NCBI RefSeq assembly: GCF_005217525.1
Contig: NZ_PNXQ01000012.1
Location: forward strand, 644,222 to 708,221
Direction of reading: 5' to 3'
Source of the DNA: Paenibacillus terrae
Lineage (GTDB): Bacteria > Bacillota > Bacilli > Paenibacillales > Paenibacillaceae
DNA length: 64,000 bases
A program made the translations under genes and the position numbers. The notes beneath the pieces are model-generated. The model searched no databases. It was not told the origin of the DNA and saw nothing but the letters and a program-made list of their open reading frames with translations. Every line of letters begins with the position of its first letter. Position 1 is the first letter of the stretch. This document shows positions 26,008-34,906 of the stretch, piece by piece.

Positions 26008-28772
26008 TACGTAATTATACGATTGAAGTGGATAACATCAATAAAAAGTCAGTGTTCAGTATATTTCCTTATCCTGTAGAAGTGCTCACTCCAAATGGCT
26101 GGGAAAATATCCAGGAAGAATTTGAAGAGCTTCAGGAAAAAAAGCTGGATGGCAATGTTACATTAACATCTGATGAAGAGCAGATATATAAAGAATATAA
26201 GCAATTGGCTGATTCCTTTTACGAAAATAAAATAGCTTCCACGATTATTTTGGATACCGTCGATCCGGCGGGAATTGACATCGTGGGTAGAGATCGGGTG
26301 AAGCATGTATTGGATGCGGAAACCCGTGAACAGATTCCGTTTGGTCGTGAATTCGCTTATGTGCATGGAGCCTCCAACCTTAGCGGAACGATTATTTTAC
26401 CCTATGACGATTATTCGGATGTATATGTCGTTAGCGATGCGGATGAAGACGGTGTTGCCGAGCTGACCTATGTGAAGACGAAGGAAGAGACGGATGGCGT
26501 AAGACCCTATTATGAAAAGATAGAGGGTCAGACCTATATTTATGTGGATCACTTCTCTGGTGGTGGTGGAACGCAGGCAGATCCTTATATTGTTTCTACC
26601 GAACAGGATTTGGATGATGTACGGAAGAAGCCTGGGGCCTGGTATATGCAGGATAGGGATATTGTCATGGGCAGCTTTCAGAGTGGAGAGGGGTTTACAC
26701 CGATAGGTGATGATACTAACCCTCTTAGGTTTACAGGTGTTTATGATGGGAATGGTTACACTATAAAAAGCTTATTTATGAACCAGGATAGAAATTTTGT
26801 TGGCTTATTTGGTTATACCAGGTCTGCAACAATACGTAATTTAAGATTGATTGATCCTAGCATCACTAACAAAAAGGGGTATACTGGAGCTTTAATAGGT
26901 TATGGATTTAATACTTCAGTATATAACTGTAATGTTATTTCAGGAATAATAGAAGGTCAGGGTGGGTATGTTGGTGGATTAATAGGTTATCTGTATCAGG
27001 ATGCCCGCACTTACCAAGGAAGCTCAATCATTAATTATTCGTATAATTATAAGTGTAACGTTCGATCCGCAAGCAATATTGCAGGAGGGTTCATTGGAAA
27101 TGTAAATTATTACAGCGGCAGTTTCTCAATTGCATATTGTTACTCTACCGGTAAGGTTGAGGATATCACATTAGCTCGGGAAAGAAGCAATATTGGGGGC
27201 TTTATAGGCAGTAATAATACTTCTGCAATCACAAATTGTTACTGGGATATAGAAACCTCTGGAATTCCAACCAGTGCAGCAGGTGTTGGCAAATCCACAT
27301 CCGAATTAAAGGTTACATCCACATTTGAAAACTGGGATTTTGCAAATTATTGGTACATGAGTCAGGATTACAATGGAGGATATCCTGAGCATCGACAGTT
27401 TATTCAATATCAGAACGGAACAGGAAAAAAAGAGGATCCTTTCATTATCCTGACGGAGTTTGATCTTTCCCAAATGCGTTGGTTCCGCAATGAATATTAT
27501 TTCAAATTTGAAGATGATATCAAAATGACACAATTTCAGGCGAATGACGGATTTTACCCCATTGGTTTTAATCTTGTGGGTAAAGAATCGTATTTCAAAG
27601 GATATGTTGATGGTGGAGGTCGCTGTGTTGCCAACTTATTCATCTATCGTCCCAATGATTCATTTGTAAGTCTATTTGGCTACATGATGGACGGGTGGAT
27701 CAAAAATCTGGATATTATTGATTGTAATGTCACGGGGCTTCATTATACAACAGCATTCGCAGGCCAGCTTTCCAAAGCTACCGTTAGCAATTGCCATGTC
27801 GATACATTTACTTATTGCAAAGTTACAAGCAAAGGAAGTCATGGAGCCGGATTGGTAGGACAAGTAACTACGGATGGAATTGTAGAGGATTGTAGTGTCA
27901 ATACAACTGTCGTAGGAGTAGACTACACTGGAGTATTTGCAGGCTATTTAACAGGTAATGGAATTATACGCAGATGTTATGCTACTGGTAAAGGTGAGAG
28001 TACCGGTAATTATCTGGGGGGATTTTTAGGTTACGGTAATGGCTCTTCTGTATTGGAGGATTGCTGGACAGATGCGCAGTTAAATGGAGTGACAGTAGGT
28101 GGATTTGGTGGCAATACTGCTACCCTCACGATAAAACGGTGTCTCGCGTTAGGCAAGGCATTTGCTTCATCCGGTTTGAATGGATTTATTTATACAGGCA
28201 GTGGAGCCTTTTCAGATAATTACTTTGATAAGGAATTGTATAAGAATGCTTCCAGCACAGGAGGATCAGGCCTGACCACCCGTGAAATGAAGTACAGGGG
28301 AACCTACTCCAATACGGTCTGGAATTTTGACGATATATGGATCATGGATCCTAAATACAATGACGGTTATCCAGCTTTAAGGAAGCTCCTGCCTCTTGAT
28401 CTACCGTTGCTCGGTTTCCGTAATGAATTTGGTAAATACTATACGGATAATGCAGGAGGGCGGCTGCGTTACCTGGAGTTTGGCACATTAGTCGCAAGCC
28501 AAACCTCTTCCCCCAAACCAGTATGGTTGCAAAATAATGCTGATTTCCCGGTGAATCAACTCAAAACATGGGTGGATAGTACAACGGTAGCTAAAGGGAT
28601 GGAAATTGATTTAAGTATGTCGGATACCCCATTTTTGCCTGCTCAGGAATTAGCCTTTAACGGCACATTGGCCAGGGGGGGCGCGGAAAAGCTCTATGTA
28701 AGAATCAAGTCGGATATTGCAGTGAAGACGGGTGGAACGTTTGATCTAAGGGCGAAGGCAAGCCCCATGTAA
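25992..28772 (+). CDS. GLUG-repeat beta-helix adhesin/tail-spike-like protein
   Basis: A 926-residue protein. Residues about 1-195 form a mixed N-terminal domain. From about 195, repeats of the GLUG type appear (G-G-G-T-Q-A-D-P-Y, then V-G-L-F-G-Y, N-L-R-L-I-D, G-G-L-I-G-Y, G-G-F-I-G-x), forming a probable right-handed beta-helix in two blocks, near 195-475 and 475-790. A beta-sandwich end of about 130 residues follows. The TTG start at 25992 follows CGGAGGTGAA inside the previous gene. Beta-helices of this kind serve as surface adhesins or tail spikes. Bases about 26700-28250 are visibly more AT-rich than the flanks, which hints at module exchange. Confidence 0.65.
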   Translation: MAGSVIRNYTIEVDNINKKSVFSIFPYPVEVLTPNGWENIQEEFEELQEKKLDGNVTLTSDEEQIYKEYKQLADSFYENKIASTIILDTVDPAGIDIVGRDRVKHVLDAETREQIPFGREFAYVHGASNLSGTIILPYDDYSDVYVVSDADEDGVAELTYVKTKEETDGVRPYYEKIEGQTYIYVDHFSGGGGTQADPYIVSTEQDLDDVRKKPGAWYMQDRDIVMGSFQSGEGFTPIGDDTNPLRFTGVYDGNGYTIKSLFMNQDRNFVGLFGYTRSATIRNLRLIDPSITNKKGYTGALIGYGFNTSVYNCNVISGIIEGQGGYVGGLIGYLYQDARTYQGSSIINYSYNYKCNVRSASNIAGGFIGNVNYYSGSFSIAYCYSTGKVEDITLARERSNIGGFIGSNNTSAITNCYWDIETSGIPTSAAGVGKSTSELKVTSTFENWDFANYWYMSQDYNGGYPEHRQFIQYQNGTGKKEDPFIILTEFDLSQMRWFRNEYYFKFEDDIKMTQFQANDGFYPIGFNLVGKESYFKGYVDGGGRCVANLFIYRPNDSFVSLFGYMMDGWIKNLDIIDCNVTGLHYTTAFAGQLSKATVSNCHVDTFTYCKVTSKGSHGAGLVGQVTTDGIVEDCSVNTTVVGVDYTGVFAGYLTGNGIIRRCYATGKGESTGNYLGGFLGYGNGSSVLEDCWTDAQLNGVTVGGFGGNTATLTIKRCLALGKAFASSGLNGFIYTGSGAFSDNYFDKELYKNASSTGGSGLTTREMKYRGTYSNTVWNFDDIWIMDPKYNDGYPALRKLLPLDLPLLGFRNEFGKYYTDNAGGRLRYLEFGTLVASQTSSPKPVWLQNNADFPVNQLKTWVDSTTVAKGMEIDLSMSDTPFLPAQELAFNGTLARGGAEKLYVRIKSDIAVKTGGTFDLRAKASPM

Positions 28773-28808
28773 TGATGTTCCAATACAATGGAATAGGGCG
28801 TGATGTTC

Positions 28809-31800
28809 ATGTTTAGTAAGAGAGGATTAATCCTTTCCCTTCACGCTTCCCTTGCCGATCAAGGTTTGGAGGTTGGCTCCAACTCAAAACCCACTTCGCA
28901 ATGGCATGATTTGAGTGGTAAAGGAAATCACGGCATACTGGAAGGCTTCCATTTTACGAAAGATGATGGTTGGGGAGGCAGAAACACCCTCGCCGATCCC
29001 TATGCCCTGTTTTTTAACGGGTCGAGCCATTATATCCGATGTACAGGAGCGGATACCTCTAGGCCTGTCGCCAGTGTTACCTTTGAAGTGTGGATATATT
29101 ATATCGGGGGCAACGTTGTTTTGTCTTCCGGGGGATGGTTGAACGATACCCAGGGCATTTTGGTCATGTTTAACCCTGTGGGGGAATTGGAGCTTCAGGT
29201 TGCGACCCATACGAGAAAAGCATATGCCAACTTAGGGAAGTTACCCAGAAACAAATGGTATCATATTGTTGGCGCATATGACGAAATTACAGGCAATCTA
29301 TCTACCTTTCTGAATGGGGCTCCTCAAGGAAATGTGCAAGCTGAAGCCACTGAGCATATTAAACAGCCAGATGGACTTTTTATTGGTAAACACAGTACAG
29401 AGGCTAGTCATTGGTTTCGTGGATATATTCCTGTTGTACGGATGTACGATGCTGCGTTAACGATGGATGAAATCGTTGCAAACTATATGTCTGGTTACCT
29501 TTTGGGGATAAGTCATTCGGACATGCAGATTCATGCGAGAGTACCGGAAAGGCAGAATCTCACAGCATCCTTGCAAGTAGGAATTAGCGGGGGAGTTCAA
29601 GGGAAGCAGACTATTATTCCTTCGGACATGGCTGACATGTCTTCACATATAACGGTTAAAAAGCCTATGGATGTAGTCAGCAATATGCATATTAATACTC
29701 ATGTTTCTGTAAAAGCGCACTATGCGGCCCACCCTGCGGATCATGATGATGTACAGAGTACTATTGAAGTTAAGGTAGCGGATCATCTTGCAGCCGTACT
29801 GGGTGTTAATACATCAGGTAAAGCAGCAGTAAAGGCTCGCTACGGTATCCTGCCTGCGGATAACAGCGATGTTCAAGGTAGGTTGGCAGTTAAGGTATCC
29901 GATCATCTCACTGCCGTGCTGAGTGTTAGTTCATCAGCTATAGCAGTAGCCACATACGATGTAAAGCGGCTTACGCCAAGTGATTTGCATTCCAGCCTGA
30001 ATGTTGTGCAACAGGGATTACCTTCCCGTATATCGGTTCAAGCAAGTACTACCTTAGCCGCCAAATACGATATTCATGCTGCTCAGGAGCAAAACCTCAA
30101 AGCTGCAATAGAGGTCAAAAAGCCTAATGATATCGTCTGCAGCTTAAAGGTAAACACTCAGGCAAACAGCAATGGAAGATATCAGGTGCGGGGGATTGAG
30201 CCTGCTAACCTCAGCTCCAGCCTGCAAGTTAAATCTATTCATCAAATATATTCATCATTGTCTGTACGAGCCCATACTCGCCTGGGCGTGAAATATGGTA
30301 TAGAGTCTCTTGGAGCCGAAGACTTAACCTCCTTCCTGACGGTACCAAGTATATCTGAACTGCACAGTAGCATTCTGGTAGGTACCCATACCCGAATCAT
30401 GGGGCATTACCATATTCATAAAAGCCATGTTATAGATATATATGCTAGTCTGGAAATTAAGAAAACGGAGAATCTACCTTCATTCTTGTCTATTGCATCC
30501 TTTACCCAGTCTACCGGCAGATACCGGATAACTTCTCGGAGTTATGATGATCTTCCGTCTGCAATGACGGTTCGGGAAGTTTCGAATATGGCTTCATCCA
30601 TAGGAGTTGCACCCTATACATGGATGAAAGGCAGATATGATGTTATCGAGCCTCCGACATACACGACGATTATGTATTCTAATAAAGATGCTTTTGTTCG
30701 TGAGTCTCAGCCCAGATTAAACTATGGCGTTGAGGAACAAATGTATGTTGGATATTCTGCCTCGGCTCAGGAGAGATACAGATCTTATGTTGGTTTTGAT
30801 CTGGATACTGCTTCTATTCCCAAGAAAAATACGACAATTAAATCTGCCGAACTCAAAGTGTATCTTGACGGCCGTAACGTACCCTTGAAGGGGATACAGC
30901 TTATAGAAGCATCCAGGGAATGGACAGAATACGGAGTTACATGGCAAAATCAACCGTTTCCGTTTGGCTTTAGCAGCTCGACTTCAACCTATGATGGTAT
31001 AAACATCGTTCAAGACGTAGGTGGAGATTCAGGATACATTTCTTTCGATGTGACTGATTCCATTCGTGCATGGTATGAAGGGAAAAGGCCGAATTTTGGA
31101 TATATCTTTAAAGCTCTGGATGAATTTGAAAATGGAAGTATCCGTTTTTTTACCAAGGAGCAAAAATCGTACCGTCCTATATTAGACATTACCTACTATG
31201 ATACTCGTATCTATAGTTTGGGCAGGAACAGTATCGAAGGTGGCCTTACCTCTCGTGTAAGTAAGGTATCTGATCTTGCAGCCTCGTTTCGTATTAAACA
31301 GTCTCATGGGGCAGCGGTTTGGAAGGGGAGCTTGTTTGTCCATAACCAAAGGGAGATCCTGGCCGATATTACAGTGACGGTACCTAACTTAACCAGTAAG
31401 ATGTCCGTACGGCGCAAGGATAATCATTCTTTGGAAGCTCAGCTTGTTATTGCTGTTGCACGTGAGAATTCAATGGACAGTACCCTATGGGTGAATAGGA
31501 AAATAGTACCTTCGAATATGTATGTCTTTTACAGGGAGAACCTTGCTTCCGAACTGAGCGTTACCCGCTGGGCAGCTCCGTTTCCCGAGCTTCCGGCAAT
31601 GATTCTTATCAATCGTAAGGAAACGCTTGGGTCGATCCGTGTAAGAAGGACAGAGCATCAGGATATCTCCTCCGGTGTGGAGCTGAATATCCCTAATATA
31701 TTAGGGAGCATAACCGTTTTTCAGGGAGCAGTAAAGAAAAGCTCTATTTCAGTCCGTAGATCTCGTGAAGCGGATTTGATGGTGGAGGGGCGTATACTTG

Positions 31801-32798
31801 ATAGGCAAGATATGCCTGCGGATATGAATATCCACAATCCTGATTTTTACGGCTGGCTTCAAATTGTGTTTAGTAATCAGCTCATATCCGGTTTGTCTGT
31901 AAGAGCCCAAGCGTATTCCAGGCTATCTTCAACGTTCACAATACCGCATTATACTTCTTTGAGATCAAGTATAGCGATCTGGCCGAAAAAAGATGTGCCT
32001 TCAAGTCTCACTGTACTTTCAGGGAATTTATGGGCCTCCATATCCATTCCGTACCATAAAAGAATGGATATGCAGTCACGAATTACAGTGCGGGCTAAGC
32101 TCGTTTCTGATCTGGAAATTGCAGTAGGAGTAAGATCCGGCAATCTGGGCTCTAACTTAAAGGTTCGAGTGGACAGCCATACGGATCAGTCTTCTCATCT
32201 GCGAATCAGACGTAGTCATTTGGACTCTGTCTCAAGTGAGCTTTACGTAAAAACTTGGGAGAAATCTGAACTTAAAGGCAGCATCAGTGCACGGAAAAGC
32301 CGTGAATCTGATAGATGGTCTCGAATCTCTGTGCGAATTTCCGATCAGCAGGATTGGGATACCGAACTATCGATTCGTGTTATGAAACACCATGATCTGA
32401 ATTCTGAAGTGGGGATTAGGCGGGACGCAGCGTATGATAAATATGGTCGCGTTACCGTTCGACATTCAGAGCAAACAGAGCTTCCATCAGATTTGGAGAT
32501 TCGGGAACATAGTCACATCACAGGCTATCTAACTGTGAAAAGGACAGCACAAATAAGCTTGCGAAGCGAAATGAGTGTGTGGGAGAAATCCATTGTCACT
32601 GGTTCAGTGGTGGTCAGACAGTATCGACAAAATGATCTTCATGGTTCCATGGATATTTGGAAAACATCTATATTAACAGGTCATATTTCGGTATGGCAGA
32701 AATCATTACTACCTGGGGCTATACAGGTTCAGGTGTATGATGAGATGGCTTCCAGCATAGATGTGGCTACAGAATACGGATACTGCTTTATCATGTAA
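28809..32798 (+). CDS. Giant repeat fibre with LamG-like and DNRLRE (CBM96-like) domains
   Basis: About 1329 residues. Residues 1-230 form a concanavalin/LamG-like lectin domain (W-H-D-L-S-G-K-G-N-H-G, F-N-G-S-S-H-Y-I, F-E-V-W-I-Y, W-Y-H-I-V-G-A-Y-D). From about 235 to 615, units of about 50 residues follow the pattern D-L-x-S-S-L-x-V, then L-x-S-S-L-x-V, then G-R/K-Y-x-I. Residues about 615-800 are a DNRLRE/CBM96-like domain (S-N-K-D-A-F-V-R-E, N-Y-G-V-E-E-Q-M-Y-V-G, W-T-E-Y-G-V-T-W-Q-N-Q-P). The rest is shorter repeats of the S-S-L-x-V-R-R type. ATG 28809 is favoured by spacing; GTG 28800 and ATG 28803 are alternatives. It is probably the main receptor-binding or adhesive fibre. Confidence 0.65.
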   Translation: MFSKRGLILSLHASLADQGLEVGSNSKPTSQWHDLSGKGNHGILEGFHFTKDDGWGGRNTLADPYALFFNGSSHYIRCTGADTSRPVASVTFEVWIYYIGGNVVLSSGGWLNDTQGILVMFNPVGELELQVATHTRKAYANLGKLPRNKWYHIVGAYDEITGNLSTFLNGAPQGNVQAEATEHIKQPDGLFIGKHSTEASHWFRGYIPVVRMYDAALTMDEIVANYMSGYLLGISHSDMQIHARVPERQNLTASLQVGISGGVQGKQTIIPSDMADMSSHITVKKPMDVVSNMHINTHVSVKAHYAAHPADHDDVQSTIEVKVADHLAAVLGVNTSGKAAVKARYGILPADNSDVQGRLAVKVSDHLTAVLSVSSSAIAVATYDVKRLTPSDLHSSLNVVQQGLPSRISVQASTTLAAKYDIHAAQEQNLKAAIEVKKPNDIVCSLKVNTQANSNGRYQVRGIEPANLSSSLQVKSIHQIYSSLSVRAHTRLGVKYGIESLGAEDLTSFLTVPSISELHSSILVGTHTRIMGHYHIHKSHVIDIYASLEIKKTENLPSFLSIASFTQSTGRYRITSRSYDDLPSAMTVREVSNMASSIGVAPYTWMKGRYDVIEPPTYTTIMYSNKDAFVRESQPRLNYGVEEQMYVGYSASAQERYRSYVGFDLDTASIPKKNTTIKSAELKVYLDGRNVPLKGIQLIEASREWTEYGVTWQNQPFPFGFSSSTSTYDGINIVQDVGGDSGYISFDVTDSIRAWYEGKRPNFGYIFKALDEFENGSIRFFTKEQKSYRPILDITYYDTRIYSLGRNSIEGGLTSRVSKVSDLAASFRIKQSHGAAVWKGSLFVHNQREILADITVTVPNLTSKMSVRRKDNHSLEAQLVIAVARENSMDSTLWVNRKIVPSNMYVFYRENLASELSVTRWAAPFPELPAMILINRKETLGSIRVRRTEHQDISSGVELNIPNILGSITVFQGAVKKSSISVRRSREADLMVEGRILDRQDMPADMNIHNPDFYGWLQIVFSNQLISGLSVRAQAYSRLSSTFTIPHYTSLRSSIAIWPKKDVPSSLTVLSGNLWASISIPYHKRMDMQSRITVRAKLVSDLEIAVGVRSGNLGSNLKVRVDSHTDQSSHLRIRRSHLDSVSSELYVKTWEKSELKGSISARKSRESDRWSRISVRISDQQDWDTELSIRVMKHHDLNSEVGIRRDAAYDKYGRVTVRHSEQTELPSDLEIREHSHITGYLTVKRTAQISLRSEMSVWEKSIVTGSVVVRQYRQNDLHGSMDIWKTSILTGHISVWQKSLLPGAIQVQVYDEMASSIDVATEYGYCFIM

Positions 32799-32800
32799 AC

Positions 32801-32829
32801 CTAACCCCTGCTATTCGTAGCAGGGGTTA
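32801..32829 (+). terminator. Terminator of the fibre operon, overlapping promoter P6
   Basis: A perfect GC-rich stem (32801-32811 with 32820-32829), an 8-nt loop and a T-rich tail. The end of its right arm is also the GTTAAA of promoter P6. Confidence 0.85.
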
Positions 32830-32855
32830 AATTTTACTGATTTTTACTTATATTG
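32826..32855 (+). promoter_or_regulatory. Island promoter P6 (GTTAAA-17-TATATT)
   Basis: GTTAAA (32826-32831), a 17-nt spacer and TATATT in CTTATATTG (32847-32855), 42 nt upstream of the proposed start of the holin-like gene. Confidence 0.8.
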
Positions 32856-32897
32856 AACCTGTCGGGAAGAAAATAGACAAAAGGCAGGTGATGTGGG

Positions 32898-33194
32898 CTG
32901 GACATAAATGTAATAACCGCAGTTATAGGAGTCATCGGTACAGCCATATCAGGAGTCATCGGCTACGCCAGCGGTCGTAGCAATAATAAGGTCACGGATC
33001 GAGAGCTATTGTCAAAAGATGAGCAGGCTTTCCGGGTTACCCTAATGGATGCATTGTCAAGTCATAAGGAGGAAATCCATAGGTTAAGTGAAGAGGTAGC
33101 TGTACTTCAAGCTGAAAATTTAAGCTTGCTCGCAGAAAACAGATCCTTGAATGCAAAGGTAGAGGCATTGGTATCCAGACTTGAAGGTGGATAG
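32898..33194 (+). CDS. Holin-like small membrane protein with coiled coil (CTG start proposed)
   Basis: A 98-residue protein. Residues about 4-23 (V-I-T-A-V-I-G-V-I-G-T-A-I-S-G-V-I-G-Y-A) form one membrane segment. A basic stretch follows, and then a coiled coil from about 60 to 95 with Leu at heptad positions (L-x-E-E-V-A-V-L-Q-A-E-N-L). The frame is closed by TGA at 32889. The only start consistent with the ribosome site AGGTG (32886-32890) is CTG at 32898; the first standard start (TTG 33009) would delete the membrane helix. It may act as holin or membrane anchor for the particle. It is a single-gene unit behind promoter P6. Confidence 0.55.
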   Translation: MDINVITAVIGVIGTAISGVIGYASGRSNNKVTDRELLSKDEQAFRVTLMDALSSHKEEIHRLSEEVAVLQAENLSLLAENRSLNAKVEALVSRLEGG

Positions 33195-33715
33195 GAAATA
33201 GATTTATAGACGGAGCAAACGATCTTTTGAAATGAAGTACTAGTGGAGGCTATCGGGCAACTTCGACAGTCTCCAAAAGAATATTAAAATAGGTCTTAAG
33301 AAACATATTGAAATTGATTCAAAAGACTTGATTTTAAAGATGTATACACAAAAAAAATGGAACAATATAACCAGATGAAAATAACATCAATCAATGTTAG
33401 GAATTGACAAGGTTATATATACCTATTAGAATGGGAACATAGGTTCGTATTTTTGAAAAAGTGTAGATAAATTGCAACTCTTCTAATAGATATGACGACT
33501 ATTAGAGTAGAATCCTAAAAATTATATATTTAATTAGGTAAATGGAACTGATTCAAATGTATTACGTATTAAAAAAAGAGTAGGGTAAGATAAAGAAAAA
33601 AGTGGAAACTAATTGTCGAAATCGGAAAGGAGTTGTGGTACAAGTTTTAAGGAGGGAACGGAGTGAACTGGAACCTATTGAATTAAAATAAACTATTTAA
33701 AATAGGAGAACCGCG
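33195..33715. other. AT-rich intergenic region between late and regulator genes
   Basis: No convincing gene. It contains an imperfect GC hairpin at 33245-33274 (possible terminator, but without a T tract). It also holds a perfect inverted repeat TCTAATAG (33482-33489) / CTATTAGA (33499-33506), plus a lone CTATTAGA half-site at 33423-33430. These could be operator sites for the sigma gene downstream. The island promoter motif is absent. Confidence 0.45.
33482..33506. promoter_or_regulatory. Inverted repeat, possible operator upstream of sigma gene 1
   Basis: A perfect 8-bp arm TCTAATAG, 9 nt, CTATTAGA, with a third half-site 52 nt upstream. A related perfect dyad lies just downstream of the sigma gene at 34256-34277. 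Confidence 0.4.
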
Positions 33716-34252
33716 ATGATAACGACAAATGTTAGCTCATTTAACCCAGATACCTTAAATCATATTTTTAACTTTATACTTCGTGGTGTTAACGAGGAGG
33801 ATCGGGAAGATGTAAAACAGGATTCAATCGTTCAAATTCTGACAGCAATCCACAAAGGCAATATAAAAAAGGATATATCTACTTTTTCACATACGGTTAT
33901 TAAACGTTCTGTGGTTGACTATTATCGTAAAAAAAAACGTAAAATTACACAGTTCAGTACAACCGTTAACTTTTGCGATGGCACAGATGAAGAAGGCTCA
34001 ATGGCCAATTATTACTCGGTTCAAGTGAATGATTACGGGTTTAATTTAGCAGACGTGAAAGTAGACTATTTAAGCAACCGTAACAGGTTCACAAAACAGG
34101 AGCAACGAATCATAAATTTCATGCTATTCACTGAAGAAGGAATGGATATGAAACCTGCAGAAATTGCCCATTATCTTGATATTCATAAATCCCATGCTTG
34201 TCGAGCCGTGAAAAAACTAAGAGATCTCTATAAAAATGAGATTGACAAATAA
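33716..34252 (+). CDS. Sigma-70-family factor 1 (short, Xpf-like)
   Basis: A 178-residue protein with sigma region 2 (residues about 15-75: E-E-D-R-E-D-V-K-Q-D-S-I-V-Q-I-L-T-A-I, then F-S-H-T-V-I-K-R-S-V-V-D-Y-Y-R-K-K-K-R-K) and a region-4 helix-turn-helix (residues about 125-172: T-K-Q-E-Q-R-I-I-N-F-M-L, P-A-E-I-A-H-Y-L-D-I-H-K-S-H-A-C-R-A-V-K-K-L). The size and layout resemble ECF/Xpf-type factors; Xpf drives late genes of the PBSX defective prophage. ATG 33716 follows AGGAGA. With the second sigma at 35633, it is a candidate to read the six island promoters, which are missing in front of both sigma genes. Confidence 0.75.
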   Translation: MITTNVSSFNPDTLNHIFNFILRGVNEEDREDVKQDSIVQILTAIHKGNIKKDISTFSHTVIKRSVVDYYRKKKRKITQFSTTVNFCDGTDEEGSMANYYSVQVNDYGFNLADVKVDYLSNRNRFTKQEQRIINFMLFTEEGMDMKPAEIAHYLDIHKSHACRAVKKLRDLYKNEIDK

Positions 34253-34255
34253 ACA

Positions 34256-34277
34256 TTCTGATATACCACTATCAGAA
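34256..34277. promoter_or_regulatory. Perfect dyad after sigma gene 1
   Basis: TTCTGATA (34256-34263), a 6-nt spacer and TATCAGAA (34270-34277), 3 nt after the sigma stop codon. There is no T tract, so an operator is more likely than a terminator. It resembles the TCTAATAG dyad upstream. Confidence 0.4.
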
Positions 34278-34413
34278 CAAAATCAAAAGGAAATAGAAAG
34301 GCACTACGCACTGCCCCTTACTATACATTTTTAGTATACATATCTGGCCGAGGCATTGCAAGTGAATGATTCTGAAAATTTAATGAAAATTGTTAAAAAG
34401 GGAGGTAGTTTAC

Positions 34414-34830
34414 ATGCTGAGTCGCTATATAGTTGGTGGAAGATTAGATCCACCTTTCTATCCTACCAAAACAAGGCCGTGCATAGCAAGTCGCAGGGTT
34501 GATTTAGATGGTTTAAGAGCTTTAGAGGGTAAAAGGGCGGTAACGGACACTTTTAAGATATCTAATGATCTGGAGTTTTTCGCTATTTCCATAAAGGCGG
34601 ATGTTATTACCCCTACCGATTATTGGTCCTTAGTGGTAGATGAAAATGTAATTGTTAACCACGTATATTGTAAAGATTATAGTGAAGGTCTCTATTTCCA
34701 GGTAGCTCATCCTGTAAAGGGCGGGCGAGATTTTTGTTTTGAATTTTACACGGAGAGCGCTGACCGCAAAAGAATAGAAGTATCCTATTATTTTTTGACA
34801 GACCCGAAGGTTACCCTTCGTTTAATATAA
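34414..34830 (+). CDS. VGGRLDPPF-type small structural protein, copy 2
   Basis: A 138-residue paralogue of the protein at 11790. Shared blocks are Y-I-V-G-G-R-L-D-P-P-F-Y-P-T-K-T-R-P, D-Y-W-S-L-V-V, K-D-Y-S-E-G-L-Y-F-Q-V and F-C-F-E-F-Y. ATG 34414 follows GGGAGG. This copy lies in the regulator block, away from the fibre operon and without an island promoter. It could be an early-expressed partner, a competitor of copy 1 or a leftover duplication. Function unknown. Confidence 0.6.
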   Translation: MLSRYIVGGRLDPPFYPTKTRPCIASRRVDLDGLRALEGKRAVTDTFKISNDLEFFAISIKADVITPTDYWSLVVDENVIVNHVYCKDYSEGLYFQVAHPVKGGRDFCFEFYTESADRKRIEVSYYFLTDPKVTLRLI

Positions 34831-34906
34831 CGAACCAAAAGCTATGATCCTAATTCTCTACCTGACCGAGTTTAAGGAACAGCACCTAGGGAGGAGGTTA
34901 TAGAAC

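Noticed and set aside
26584..26592. A further exact CTTATATTG
   Set aside because: It lies inside the GLUG protein gene, codes for conserved-looking residues, and has GTGGTG instead of a GTTAAA-like element 21 nt upstream.
25363..28791. TCCAATACAATGG occurring at 25363-25375 and 28779-28791
   Set aside because: A 13-base identity in two ribosome-site leaders of the same operon; probably a duplication trace or chance, too short to call a regulatory element.
24859..32798. CRISPR-like repeats
   Set aside because: The repeats here are protein-coding with diverged units; no short identical DNA repeats with spacers were seen anywhere in the window.
33245..33274. Hairpin after the holin-like gene as a terminator
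   Set aside because: The stem is imperfect and no T tract follows, so I list it only within the intergenic region.
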